A stretch of 64,000 nt of DNA from Tessaracoccus sp. OS52. Lineage in GTDB: Bacteria > Actinomycetota > Actinomycetes > Propionibacteriales > Propionibacteriaceae. The stretch is from contig NZ_JAJEWM010000004.1 in the NCBI RefSeq assembly GCF_020687685.1, positions 182,686-246,685 on the forward strand, given 5' to 3'. The notes below the pieces were generated by a model. That model ran no database searches. It worked only from the letters and a program-made list of their open reading frames with translations, and had not been told where the DNA came from. The first letter of the stretch is position 1. Each line of letters starts with the position of its first letter. The position numbers and the translations under genes were made by a program. Of the stretch, positions 25,084 to 32,666 are shown piece by piece.

Positions 25084-26556
25084 ATGCCCGCAACTGATGA
25101 AGGCGATTGGGTGCGTCAGGGAACGCCCCGCGACGTCGACGCCGACTGGAACGATGAGCAGAGCGAGTACGGAACCGCGCTGAGCCCGGCAGAGTGGGAC
25201 GACTACTCCAGCGAGCAGTCGGTCCCGGTCCAGCCACCCCAGCAGCAGTCCCCGTCCGGTTCCGAGGAGGCCCGCCCGGAGGATGACGCGGCGGTCGAGG
25301 GTAGCTCGGACCGCCCGGTGGAGTCGCCGCTGTGGACCGACGACGCGGCGCCCGAGGGATCGCGCCCGGAGGTCTCCGAGGATGCGGCGCTGTTCGGCGC
25401 ACCCCTGGAGGACAAGCCCGACCTTCCCGAGGGTGAGGGCGTGGTGACCGAGGTGCACACCGACGTTCCTGCCCCGGCACCCTCGGAGACGGAGGCGCCC
25501 GCTGCGCACACGGAGCCCGTGCTGGCCGACACCGCCGACGAGCGCGACGTCGAACACCAGGAGTCGGAGCCCGCGATCGAGGAGGAGACCCTCGACGAGC
25601 CTGTGGCCGAGGAGTACGACGAGCCCGCCTTCGACGAGGACACCGAGCGCGCCTACGACGAGGACGCCCCGCGCGTCTCCCATGCCGGAATCCCCGACGA
25701 CGAGCGCGACGGCGATGACGGCGAGGTCGATTCCGGCACTGACGCGCCGACGGCCGACACTGACGACGACTATGACCCCGACGCCACCCGCGTCGTCCCG
25801 GTGGTCGAGGCAGGTTCGCCGGGGGCCACGGCCATGGCGGCCGGTGGGGCCGGCGCGGCCGCCGTCGCCGCCGGTGCCGTGGCGGCCGACGGCATCTACC
25901 GCCGCAATCGCAGCTCCGATGACACCGCGATCATCGACGACCAGGCCCGGCTGGAGGCCCGCGCCCGCGAGGCCGACGAGGCCGAGGCGCGCGAACGGGA
26001 GCTCCAGGCGCAACTGGACGCCGAGCGACGCGCCCGCAACGAGCGGCTCGGAGTGGTGCCGACGTCGTCGGAGAACGCCGTGCGTGACGCGGCCACCGCC
26101 TACAAGGTCTCCACGGACCGGTTCTTCAGCAGCCTGTGCCTGTTCGTGCTCCGGCTCGTGACCGCGGCGGTGGTCGGGATCGCCGGCTACCAGATCCTCA
26201 CCGGAATCGACGGCGCCGCGCAGTTCCTGTCCCAGCAGCCGCTCATCCCCGAGCCCCGGCTGGTGGCCTGGATCGCCGGGTTCTCGTTCGCCGTGATGGC
26301 CCTGCTGCTGGTGATCGGCATGATCCAGCGGGTCGTCGGGTTCGTGCTGTTCGCGGTCTCCGTCGCCGTGCTGGTCCTGCTGCGCTGGGGTCGGTTCAGC
26401 GTGTTCACAGAGGGGGTCCTGGGCTTCTACGGTGACAGGGAACTGCTGCTGGCCGGGATCGGTCTGGTCCTGCTCGGCGTCGGTGGCGGCCTGTGGGGCG
26501 TCGACGGCGCGTTCCGCAAGGCCCGGGCGGCCGCACGGGCGGAGACCGAAGGCTGA
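25084..26556 (+). CDS. Acidic-tailed DoxX-like membrane protein
   Basis: A 490-residue protein in two parts. Residues 1 to about 240 are low-complexity and very rich in Asp, Glu and Pro. A short Ala/Gly hydrophobic patch (about 245-275) and a charged, probably coiled-coil segment (EARAREADEAEARERELQ) follow. The last 150 residues form four membrane helices whose order (LRLVTAAVVGIAGYQIL, LVAWIAGFSFAVMALLLVIG, VVGFVLFAVSVAVLVLL, LLLAGIGLVLLGVGGGL) resembles the DoxX family. The start ATG has an AGAAGGA site. Function unknown. The acidic part may be cytoplasmic and scaffold-like. Confidence 0.6.
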   Translation: MPATDEGDWVRQGTPRDVDADWNDEQSEYGTALSPAEWDDYSSEQSVPVQPPQQQSPSGSEEARPEDDAAVEGSSDRPVESPLWTDDAAPEGSRPEVSEDAALFGAPLEDKPDLPEGEGVVTEVHTDVPAPAPSETEAPAAHTEPVLADTADERDVEHQESEPAIEEETLDEPVAEEYDEPAFDEDTERAYDEDAPRVSHAGIPDDERDGDDGEVDSGTDAPTADTDDDYDPDATRVVPVVEAGSPGATAMAAGGAGAAAVAAGAVAADGIYRRNRSSDDTAIIDDQARLEARAREADEAEARERELQAQLDAERRARNERLGVVPTSSENAVRDAATAYKVSTDRFFSSLCLFVLRLVTAAVVGIAGYQILTGIDGAAQFLSQQPLIPEPRLVAWIAGFSFAVMALLLVIGMIQRVVGFVLFAVSVAVLVLLRWGRFSVFTEGVLGFYGDRELLLAGIGLVLLGVGGGLWGVDGAFRKARAAARAETEG

Positions 26557-26612
26557 TCCGGCAAGCGGGGGGCGCCGGGTCCCGCCGGAAGGGCTGGAGC
26601 TAGCCTGAGGGC

Positions 26613-27446
26613 GTGGCCAAAGTGATGGCCGTGACCTTCGAGGAGCACGGCACGCTGCACTACCTGGATCCCGGGGGCGGGGAGTTCGCCGTCGGGGACT
26701 GGGTGCTGTACCCCACCGCCGACGGCAACGAGGTGGCGCGTTGTGTCTGGGCGCCGCAGGAAACCGCGGACCACACCGGGCCGTTGCCCGTCTGCGCCGG
26801 ACCCGCCACCGAGGCCGACCTGCACCGGGACGAAACCCTGCGCACCCGGCGCGACGGCATCCGCGCCACCTCAGAGGACGTCATCGCCGAGGCGGCGCTG
26901 CCGATGAAGGTGGTCGCCACCGACTACGTCGACCCGATCCCCGACGGCGGACGCCTCGCAGTCATCTACTACACGGCACCGCACCGGGTGGACTTCCGCC
27001 CGATCCTCGGCCCCCTGGCGCGGCGCCTCGGCGCCAGGGTGGACCTTCGGCAGGTCGGGCCGCGCGACGCCGCCCGGTTGCAGGGCGGCATCGGCGTGTG
27101 CGGACGGGAGCTGTGCTGCAGCACCTTCCTGCAGGACTTCGAGCCGATCACCATGCGACTGGCCGCGGAACAGTCGCTGGGGAACAACCCGCTGCAGATC
27201 TCGGGTGCGTGCGGGCGGCTGCTGTGCTGCCTGGCCTACGAGCACCCGCTGTACCAGGACTTCAGGCGCAGGGCGCCGGCGGTGGGTGAGGCCGTGACCG
27301 TGGACGGTGAGCCGGGTTTGGTCGTCGGGCACAATGTTCCTTCGGAGAGGGTTGTGGTGAAGACCTCGCAGGGTGTGGTCGGATGTGCGCTCTCATCGGT
27401 GTGTTCGACGGCGCAGGATCGTCGGAGGCGCTCCCCGTCCGTCTAG
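26613..27446 (+). CDS. PSP1 C-terminal domain protein (RicT/YaaT-like)
   Basis: A 277-residue PSP1-domain protein. The conserved double-cysteine block GGIGVCGRELCCSTFLQDFEPI ... ISGACGRLLCCLAYE (about 165-215) is the hallmark of RicT/YaaT, which in Bacillus coordinates iron-sulfur clusters in the Ric complex and acts in RNA processing. In firmicutes yaaT also follows holB, as here with one gene between. GTG start; a TAGCCT element ends 6 nt upstream and no ribosome-binding site is seen, so it may be leaderless. The C-terminus is short and basic. Confidence 0.9.
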   Translation: MAKVMAVTFEEHGTLHYLDPGGGEFAVGDWVLYPTADGNEVARCVWAPQETADHTGPLPVCAGPATEADLHRDETLRTRRDGIRATSEDVIAEAALPMKVVATDYVDPIPDGGRLAVIYYTAPHRVDFRPILGPLARRLGARVDLRQVGPRDAARLQGGIGVCGRELCCSTFLQDFEPITMRLAAEQSLGNNPLQISGACGRLLCCLAYEHPLYQDFRRRAPAVGEAVTVDGEPGLVVGHNVPSERVVVKTSQGVVGCALSSVCSTAQDRRRRSPSV

Positions 27447-27455
27447 GAGAGCTTG

Positions 27456-29102
27456 ATGAAACGAAACTGGGTCGGTTGGACGCAGGGACTGCTCGTTGTG
27501 GTCGCCATCGGTCTGGTGGCGTCGTTCTTCCTCGGTGGGATGGTCGGCGGTGCGCCGCGGGACACCCCGGCCTCGCCGTCGGCGTCACCGTCGGAGCAGT
27601 CCGGGGCGCCCGTGCAGCCCGGCGATCCGCAGCCCGGCGTCCCCCAGATGCCTGTGGCCGAGCACGAGACCTGGCCCACGGAGCCGGAACTGAACCCGGA
27701 CCGCCAGCTCGACGTCGAGGCCGCCGCTCCGACCGTCGACCTGGAGGAGCCCCTCAGCCAGGACCTCACGGGGTACTGGACCCAATCGGTCAACTGGGCC
27801 GCCTGCGGTGAGGGCGCCCTGTGCGCGAAGATTCGCGTTCCGCTCGACTGGGAGAAGCCCGGCGAGGCCGCCCTGGAGATCGCGATGCGCAAGGTGCCCT
27901 CCGACGATCCCCAGCACGACCCGATGTTCCTCAACCCCGGTGGCCCCGGCGTCGGTGGCCAGTTCATGGCCGAGAGCATCGGCAATGATCGTTGGCCCGG
28001 GTACGACAAGATCGCCTGGGACCCGCGCGGCACGGGGGAGTCGACCGCGGTCGCGTGCGGCACCCAGGAACAGACCGACGAGGTCTATGAACTCGACGGC
28101 TCCCCGGACGAGCCGGCCGAGGAAAGGGCCCTGGTCGACGGCTGGGCGGCGTTCGCCAAGCAGTGCCGCGACGCCTCTGGTGAACTGCTGGACCACCTCA
28201 CCACCATCGAGGTGGTCCGGGACCTGGACCTGATGCGCCATCTGGTCGGCGCCCAGAAGCTCAACTTCCTGGGCGTGTCCTACGGGACCTACCTGGGCGC
28301 CATGTACGCAGAGCTGTTCCCCGAAAGGGTGGGCCGCATGGTGCTCGACTCCGCCGTCGACATCACCGACGACGAGGCCGTCTCCCAGATCGAGGGCTTC
28401 GAACTCGCGCTGCGCAACTACGCCGACTGGTGTGCCGCCGAGGAGCGTTGCACCTTCGGCAACACCCGTGACGAAGTGCTCGCCACCATCGACGACTTCC
28501 TCACGGGACTGGACTCCGATCCCATCGCAGTGGGGGACCGTGAGGTCACGCAGGGCCTGGGGACGACGGGCGTCATGGCCTTCCTCTACGCGGACGAGGA
28601 GGCCTACGAGGGCCTCACCTACGTGGTCATGGAGGCCATGCAGGGTCGGGGTGGGGACCTCCTGAGCGCCGCTGACAACCTGAACGGACGCGGCGGGCCC
28701 AGCATCCTCGCGTTCCCGGCGATGCGGTGCGCCGACTGGCCGGACGAGGGCGTCGAGGCGTCCTACGAGCGGTTCGCCGAGATCATCCCCAAGGCACCTG
28801 TGCTGGCTCCCAACGCCGGCATGGACCTGGTCTGCGAGCTGTGGACCGCGGACTCGGCCCCCCGGCTCAAGCTGACCGGGAAGGGCGCTCCTGAGCTGCT
28901 GGTCATCGGCACCACAGGTGACTCCGCAACCCCCTACGAGCACGCGGTGACGATGGCCGAGCAACTGGTCTCCGGTGTGCTGGTGACCTTCGAGGGCGCC
29001 GGGCACGGTTCGGCCACCGGGGACAACGAGTGTCTGAACCGGGTCCTCACCGAGTTCTACGAGGACGGAACGGTCCCCGACGACGGCACCACCTGCAATT
29101 GA
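27456..29102 (+). CDS. Secreted alpha/beta-hydrolase, tripeptidyl aminopeptidase-like
   Basis: A 548-residue exported hydrolase of the Streptomyces SlpD/Tap type. A membrane anchor or signal segment (WTQGLLVVVAIGLVASFFLGG) is followed by a Pro/Ser-rich linker. The catalytic domain has the nucleophile elbow GVSYGTYLG (S275), and the C-terminal TAP-like domain contains the histidine in GAGHGSATGDNECL (H517). No lipobox is seen, so it is probably membrane-anchored or released after signal cleavage. ATG 27456 is preceded by AGGAGA. Its last 46 bp overlap the convergent ROK gene. Confidence 0.92.
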   Translation: MKRNWVGWTQGLLVVVAIGLVASFFLGGMVGGAPRDTPASPSASPSEQSGAPVQPGDPQPGVPQMPVAEHETWPTEPELNPDRQLDVEAAAPTVDLEEPLSQDLTGYWTQSVNWAACGEGALCAKIRVPLDWEKPGEAALEIAMRKVPSDDPQHDPMFLNPGGPGVGGQFMAESIGNDRWPGYDKIAWDPRGTGESTAVACGTQEQTDEVYELDGSPDEPAEERALVDGWAAFAKQCRDASGELLDHLTTIEVVRDLDLMRHLVGAQKLNFLGVSYGTYLGAMYAELFPERVGRMVLDSAVDITDDEAVSQIEGFELALRNYADWCAAEERCTFGNTRDEVLATIDDFLTGLDSDPIAVGDREVTQGLGTTGVMAFLYADEEAYEGLTYVVMEAMQGRGGDLLSAADNLNGRGGPSILAFPAMRCADWPDEGVEASYERFAEIIPKAPVLAPNAGMDLVCELWTADSAPRLKLTGKGAPELLVIGTTGDSATPYEHAVTMAEQLVSGVLVTFEGAGHGSATGDNECLNRVLTEFYEDGTVPDDGTTCN

Positions 29103-30274
29103 TCCACGCCCGACGACCCCGCCGCCGCCAGCCGCAGTTCCAGTTCCTCCCGGGTGAGCGGGGCGACGCCCGCGGTCGGTGACGCGAGCAGGTCCCGGAG
29201 CCGGCGCAGCCCGAGCAGTGCGGCGCCCAGCGCCGTCGCGTACTGGTCGAGGGCGGACGCGACCACCAGCGGGGGCGCCTGGACGCGCTCGGCAACGTGG
29301 CGCACCAGGCCCGGCAGGAAGTGCGGCGCCAGCGGCGCCAGCGCCCCGGAGATGGCCACGACCGCCGGGTCCACCACCGACGTCGCAAGAGCCAGCGCGG
29401 GCGAGATGGATTCCACGTATCCGACGGCGCCGGCCAGTGCATCGGCGTCGCCCGCCAGTGCGGCGCGGACAGCGTCGCCAAGGGGGTCGTCGCCGTCGAA
29501 GCGCCGGATCCAGTCCATCCGCTCCTCGCTCGGCAGGAGCGGGTTGAGGGAGATGTCGCCGGCCATGCCGTGGGCGCCGCGACGCGGTACGCCGCCCAGC
29601 AGCAGCCCGAGCGAGGGCCGTCTCCCGAGGTGGACCAGCATCACGTCGTCGTGATTCCTGGCGGCCCCGGCGACGTGCTCGGCCCAGGTGGCCGCGCGGA
29701 CGTCGTTGACCACGAGAGACCTGCTGGGGAGCCGGTCGGCGAACAGGGCCGCAGGGTTGCGGCCCTCCCACTCCGGCAGCGCCACCGACTTCAGGATGCG
29801 GCCACTGGTGTCGATGAGACCGCCCACCGCGAGCATGGTCAGCCACACCGGATGCGGTCCGGCGTCGGTCATTGCCTGCTTCAGCACGGACCCGACGACT
29901 CTCCGACGCTCAGCCACCGAGGCGTGGGCGTCGGATCGGTCCTCGGACAGGGAGAGCACCTTCCCCGAAAGGTCGACGACGACTGCGCGGGTGGCGTGCG
30001 AGCCGACGTCGAGTCCGACCAGGCAGGCCCTGGGGTGCCGGAGCCGGTAGAGCTGGGCGGGCCTCCCGCGGCCAGCCTTCACCGGGGCACTGACGTTCAC
30101 CCACCCCTTGTCCTGCAATCCGCGCAATACGTCTCCGAGGGCGGCAGGCGTCAGGCGGGTGGCCGTGGCAAGGGCGGAGACGCGCTTGGGTCCCTCGCGC
30201 AGTGAGGTCACCACGGCGTACTCGTTCCACCCTCGGACGGAACTCGGGTTGGCGCCGTGGCCGCTTGTCTCCAT
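29057..30274 (-). CDS. ROK-family transcriptional regulator
   Basis: A 405-residue protein: an N-terminal winged helix (about 10-70, VTSLREGPKRVSALATATRLTPAALGDVLRGL) followed by an actin-like ROK domain (LVGLDVGSHATRAVVVDLSG). The ROK zinc motif (Gly-His... Cys-x-Cys-Gly) is missing: the equivalent region reads RRGAHGMAGDISLNPLLPSEE. The phosphate-binding glycine loop is also altered, so it is probably a sensor-regulator without kinase activity. ATG 30274 lies 6 nt behind GACAAT (30281-30286 on the minus strand), suggesting a leaderless message. Its 3' end overlaps the peptidase gene tail to tail. Confidence 0.85.
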   Translation of the reverse strand: METSGHGANPSSVRGWNEYAVVTSLREGPKRVSALATATRLTPAALGDVLRGLQDKGWVNVSAPVKAGRGRPAQLYRLRHPRACLVGLDVGSHATRAVVVDLSGKVLSLSEDRSDAHASVAERRRVVGSVLKQAMTDAGPHPVWLTMLAVGGLIDTSGRILKSVALPEWEGRNPAALFADRLPSRSLVVNDVRAATWAEHVAGAARNHDDVMLVHLGRRPSLGLLLGGVPRRGAHGMAGDISLNPLLPSEERMDWIRRFDGDDPLGDAVRAALAGDADALAGAVGYVESISPALALATSVVDPAVVAISGALAPLAPHFLPGLVRHVAERVQAPPLVVASALDQYATALGAALLGLRRLRDLLASPTAGVAPLTREELELRLAAAGSSGVDQLQVVPSSGTVPSS

Positions 30275-30399
30275 ACAGCTATTGTCCACCACGCATAGCA
30301 CGAATCCCCGCACGGGTCTGTCAAACCGACACGCGGGTCTCGGAGCACATCGGCGGACTTTTCGCGTTGCGGCAGACACCGCTATAGTTCTTGCTTGCT

Positions 30400-30475
30400 G
30401 CCGCCCTAGCTCAGTAGGCAGAGCGACGCTCTCGTAAAGCGTAGGTCACGAGTTCGATTCTCGTGGGCGGCTCCA
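30400..30475 (+). tRNA. tRNA-Thr (anticodon CGT), CCA encoded
   Basis: A complete cloverleaf: acceptor stem GCCGCCC/GGGCGGC, D-arm GCTC...GAGC, anticodon stem ACGCT/AGCGT with loop CTCGTAA (anticodon CGT, threonine codon ACG), and T-arm ACGAG/CTCGT with the TTCGATT loop. The discriminator is T at 30472 and CCA is encoded at 30473-30475. A TATAGT -10 lies at 30383-30388. The rest of the gap between the ROK gene and the amine oxidase (30275-30677) holds the ROK promoter, this gene, its terminator, and about 165 bp in which I see nothing. Confidence 0.97.
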
Positions 30476-30482
30476 GCACCAG

Positions 30483-30513
30483 CGCGAACCTCGGTCCATG
30501 GCCGGGGTTCGCG
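30483..30513 (+). terminator. Terminator of tRNA-Thr
   Basis: A 12-bp stem (30483-30494 with 30502-30513, one G-U pair) with a 7-nt loop, followed by TTCTTCGT. It starts 8 nt behind the encoded CCA. Confidence 0.75.
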
Positions 30514-30677
30514 TTCTTCGTGGCGGGCTCGCGACGCCGTGGGTGCAGTTCCGGTGGGCGCAATAACATGCGGTCGCAGGATCCGTAGGCAGGGGTGGTG
30601 TTCGGGGCCCGGGTGCCCCCCTTGTACTCTGGTTGGGCTGGTGCGGACCGCGCGCCCAAGTGACACGAGGAGGGGAC

Positions 30678-32027
30678 ATGCTGGACTGCGCCATCATCGG
30701 AGCTGGTCTGGCGGGGCTGACCGCCGCCCGGGACCTGGTCAGGCGTGGTCTCGACGTCGTCGTCATAGAAGCGCGGGATCGCGTGGGTGGCCGGGTCGAG
30801 AACGGCATCCTCGCCGACGGACAGTACGTCGAGCTCGGCGGCCAGTGGATCGGCGGCGGCCACGACTCCATCGGTGAACTCATCGAACACTTCGGTCTCA
30901 AGACCATCGGCAACCCGGCCAGCGGCCACCTGATGGTGCGCCTGCGCGGCAAGACGATGCCGTTGCCCTCCACCGAGGAGTCCTCGGAACTGACACCCTT
31001 CGAGGTTGCCGACCTCGGCAGCGGGCTCCTGCGCCTGCGCCGCCTCGGCCAGCGGCTGCGCGAGGACGAGGCCTGGGCCAAGGCCAACCACGTCTGGCTC
31101 GGCCAGGACCTGAACCGCTGGGTCACCACCAACCTGCGCACCGTCGGAGCGCAGAAGCGCTTCAAGAAGGTCTACCAGACCGCTTTCGGCCCCCTGGAGA
31201 ACGGCACCACGCTGCAGGAGGGCCTCATGGAGGTCAACTCCGGGCCGGATCTGGAATCCATGCTGGCCTCCAATGGCGGACTGAACCAGCTGCGCGTCGA
31301 CGGCGGCATGTACGCCCTCGTCGAGGCCATGGCCGATGAGCTGGGGGACAGGGTCCGGCTGGGCACCCCTGTGGTCAAGGTCGAGCACTCGGCTGAATCC
31401 GGCACGCTCGTCCTGGAGAACGGCGAACGCGTCCAGGCGCGGCACATCGTCTCCACCCTCCCTCCCAAGCTGGCGGTCAAGCTGCAACACGAGCCGCCGC
31501 TGCCCGAATGGCGCGCGGAGACCGCGGACAAGGTCGCCGGTGGCAACGTCATCAAGGCCTACCTCGTGTACGAGACCCCCTTCTGGCGCGAGGAGGGCCT
31601 GTCTGGCCAGTCCAGCGCCGACGAGGGCCCCGTGCGCGTGACGTTCGACACCACCACGGGTGACAGCCAGCGGGGGCTGCTCATGGGGTTCTTCGAGGGA
31701 GCCGACGCGGACTCACTGTCGAAGCGGTCGGTCACCCTCCGCGAGCGGGCGTTCGTTGACTCAGTGGTGCGCACCTTCGGTGACATCGCCGCGAAGCCGC
31801 TGGAGTACGTCGAGCGGGACTGGTCGGCCGAGGTCTACACCGGCGGCTGCCATGGGGCCCACTTCGCGCCGGGCGTCTGGACGGCGAACGGCCCGGCGCT
31901 GGGGGAGTCCGACGGCGTGCTGCACTGGGCCGGCGCCGAGTACGCGCCCCGGTTCAACGGCTACATGGAGGGTGCGGTGCGCTCCGGCCACGAGGTGGCC
32001 GCCGTGGTGGCGCTGCACAGCGCCTGA
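30678..32027 (+). CDS. FAD-dependent amine oxidase (flavin monoamine oxidase family)
   Basis: A 449-residue flavoenzyme. The N-terminal FAD-binding motif is CAIIGAGLAGLTAARDLVRRG, followed by the amine-oxidase signature ARDRVGGRVENGI and YVELGGQWIGGGHDS. The C-terminal flavin motif is LHWAGAEYAPRFNGYMEGAVRSGHEVA. It should oxidise a primary or secondary amine to the aldehyde or imine with hydrogen peroxide release; the substrate cannot be read from the sequence. The ATG follows a GAGGAGGGG site. It converges on the acetyltransferase gene with a 4-nt gap. Confidence 0.93.
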   Translation: MLDCAIIGAGLAGLTAARDLVRRGLDVVVIEARDRVGGRVENGILADGQYVELGGQWIGGGHDSIGELIEHFGLKTIGNPASGHLMVRLRGKTMPLPSTEESSELTPFEVADLGSGLLRLRRLGQRLREDEAWAKANHVWLGQDLNRWVTTNLRTVGAQKRFKKVYQTAFGPLENGTTLQEGLMEVNSGPDLESMLASNGGLNQLRVDGGMYALVEAMADELGDRVRLGTPVVKVEHSAESGTLVLENGERVQARHIVSTLPPKLAVKLQHEPPLPEWRAETADKVAGGNVIKAYLVYETPFWREEGLSGQSSADEGPVRVTFDTTTGDSQRGLLMGFFEGADADSLSKRSVTLRERAFVDSVVRTFGDIAAKPLEYVERDWSAEVYTGGCHGAHFAPGVWTANGPALGESDGVLHWAGAEYAPRFNGYMEGAVRSGHEVAAVVALHSA

Positions 32028-32031
32028 GCGG

Positions 32032-32541
32032 TCAGTCCAGGTCCGGCAGGGCCAGCCACTCGTCCCAGGAGAGGTCCCGTCCCACGTATCGTGGCCGTGA
32101 CAGGGGCCACTTCGTCCGGATCCATTCCGGGACGAGTTCCTCGAGCGCGGCGTCGACGTCGCTGCCGACGAGCCGGTCGACCACCCACCAGGAGATCTCG
32201 GCGTCGGCTCCCGGCTTCTCCGGTGGGTCGATGTAGACGCAGCCCAGCAACTCGGTCTCGCCCTCGTCGAAGAGCGCGTAGTTGAACGACTCGTGGCTGG
32301 CGATCTCGGCCTCGTGGCGCGCCAGGTCCTCCCGGTCCTGCTCCGCCGTCATCGACGCCGGGGGCCAGCCCCAGGCCTTGCCGTAGATGGACCACAGCCG
32401 CTGCTGCGACCCCATGACGGCGGGCATGTCCAACTCGACGTCGTCCGCGCGAATTGGGCGCAGGTGGTGCCCCGTGGGCAGGTCCACACGCAGGGGATGG
32501 TCCCAGTCCTCCGGGAGCCAGGAGGAGTCGTTCTCGGTCAC
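32032..32541 (-). CDS. GNAT-like acetyltransferase, atypical
   Basis: A 169-residue protein. HLRPIRADDVELDMPAVMGSQQRLW is a GNAT-like opening and ALFDEGETELLGCVYIDPPEKPGADAEISWWVVDRL is the beta4-beta5 region of N-acetyltransferases. The acetyl-CoA loop (Q/R-x-x-G-x-G/A) is not evident, so activity is uncertain. GTG 32541 was chosen (VTENDSSW); other GTG codons lie just upstream. Confidence 0.72.
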   Translation of the reverse strand: MTENDSSWLPEDWDHPLRVDLPTGHHLRPIRADDVELDMPAVMGSQQRLWSIYGKAWGWPPASMTAEQDREDLARHEAEIASHESFNYALFDEGETELLGCVYIDPPEKPGADAEISWWVVDRLVGSDVDAALEELVPEWIRTKWPLSRPRYVGRDLSWDEWLALPDLD

Positions 32542-32630
32542 GGCCACAGCCTCGCGCACGGCGCAAGCCTGCGCAAGGGCCACTCAGGCCCGGACCAAGC
32601 GGGTCCGAGTGTCGACCCGCTGTGCCACAG

Positions 32631-32660
32631 TTCACCCCTGCGAGCACCCGGCCGTATGAT
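32631..32660 (+). promoter_or_regulatory. Promoter of the LuxR/MalT-like regulator
   Basis: TTCACC (32631-32636) and TATGAT (32655-32660) with an 18-nt spacer. The -10 ends 6 nt before the GTG at 32667, so the transcript is probably leaderless. Confidence 0.55.
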
Positions 32661-32666
32661 CCATGG

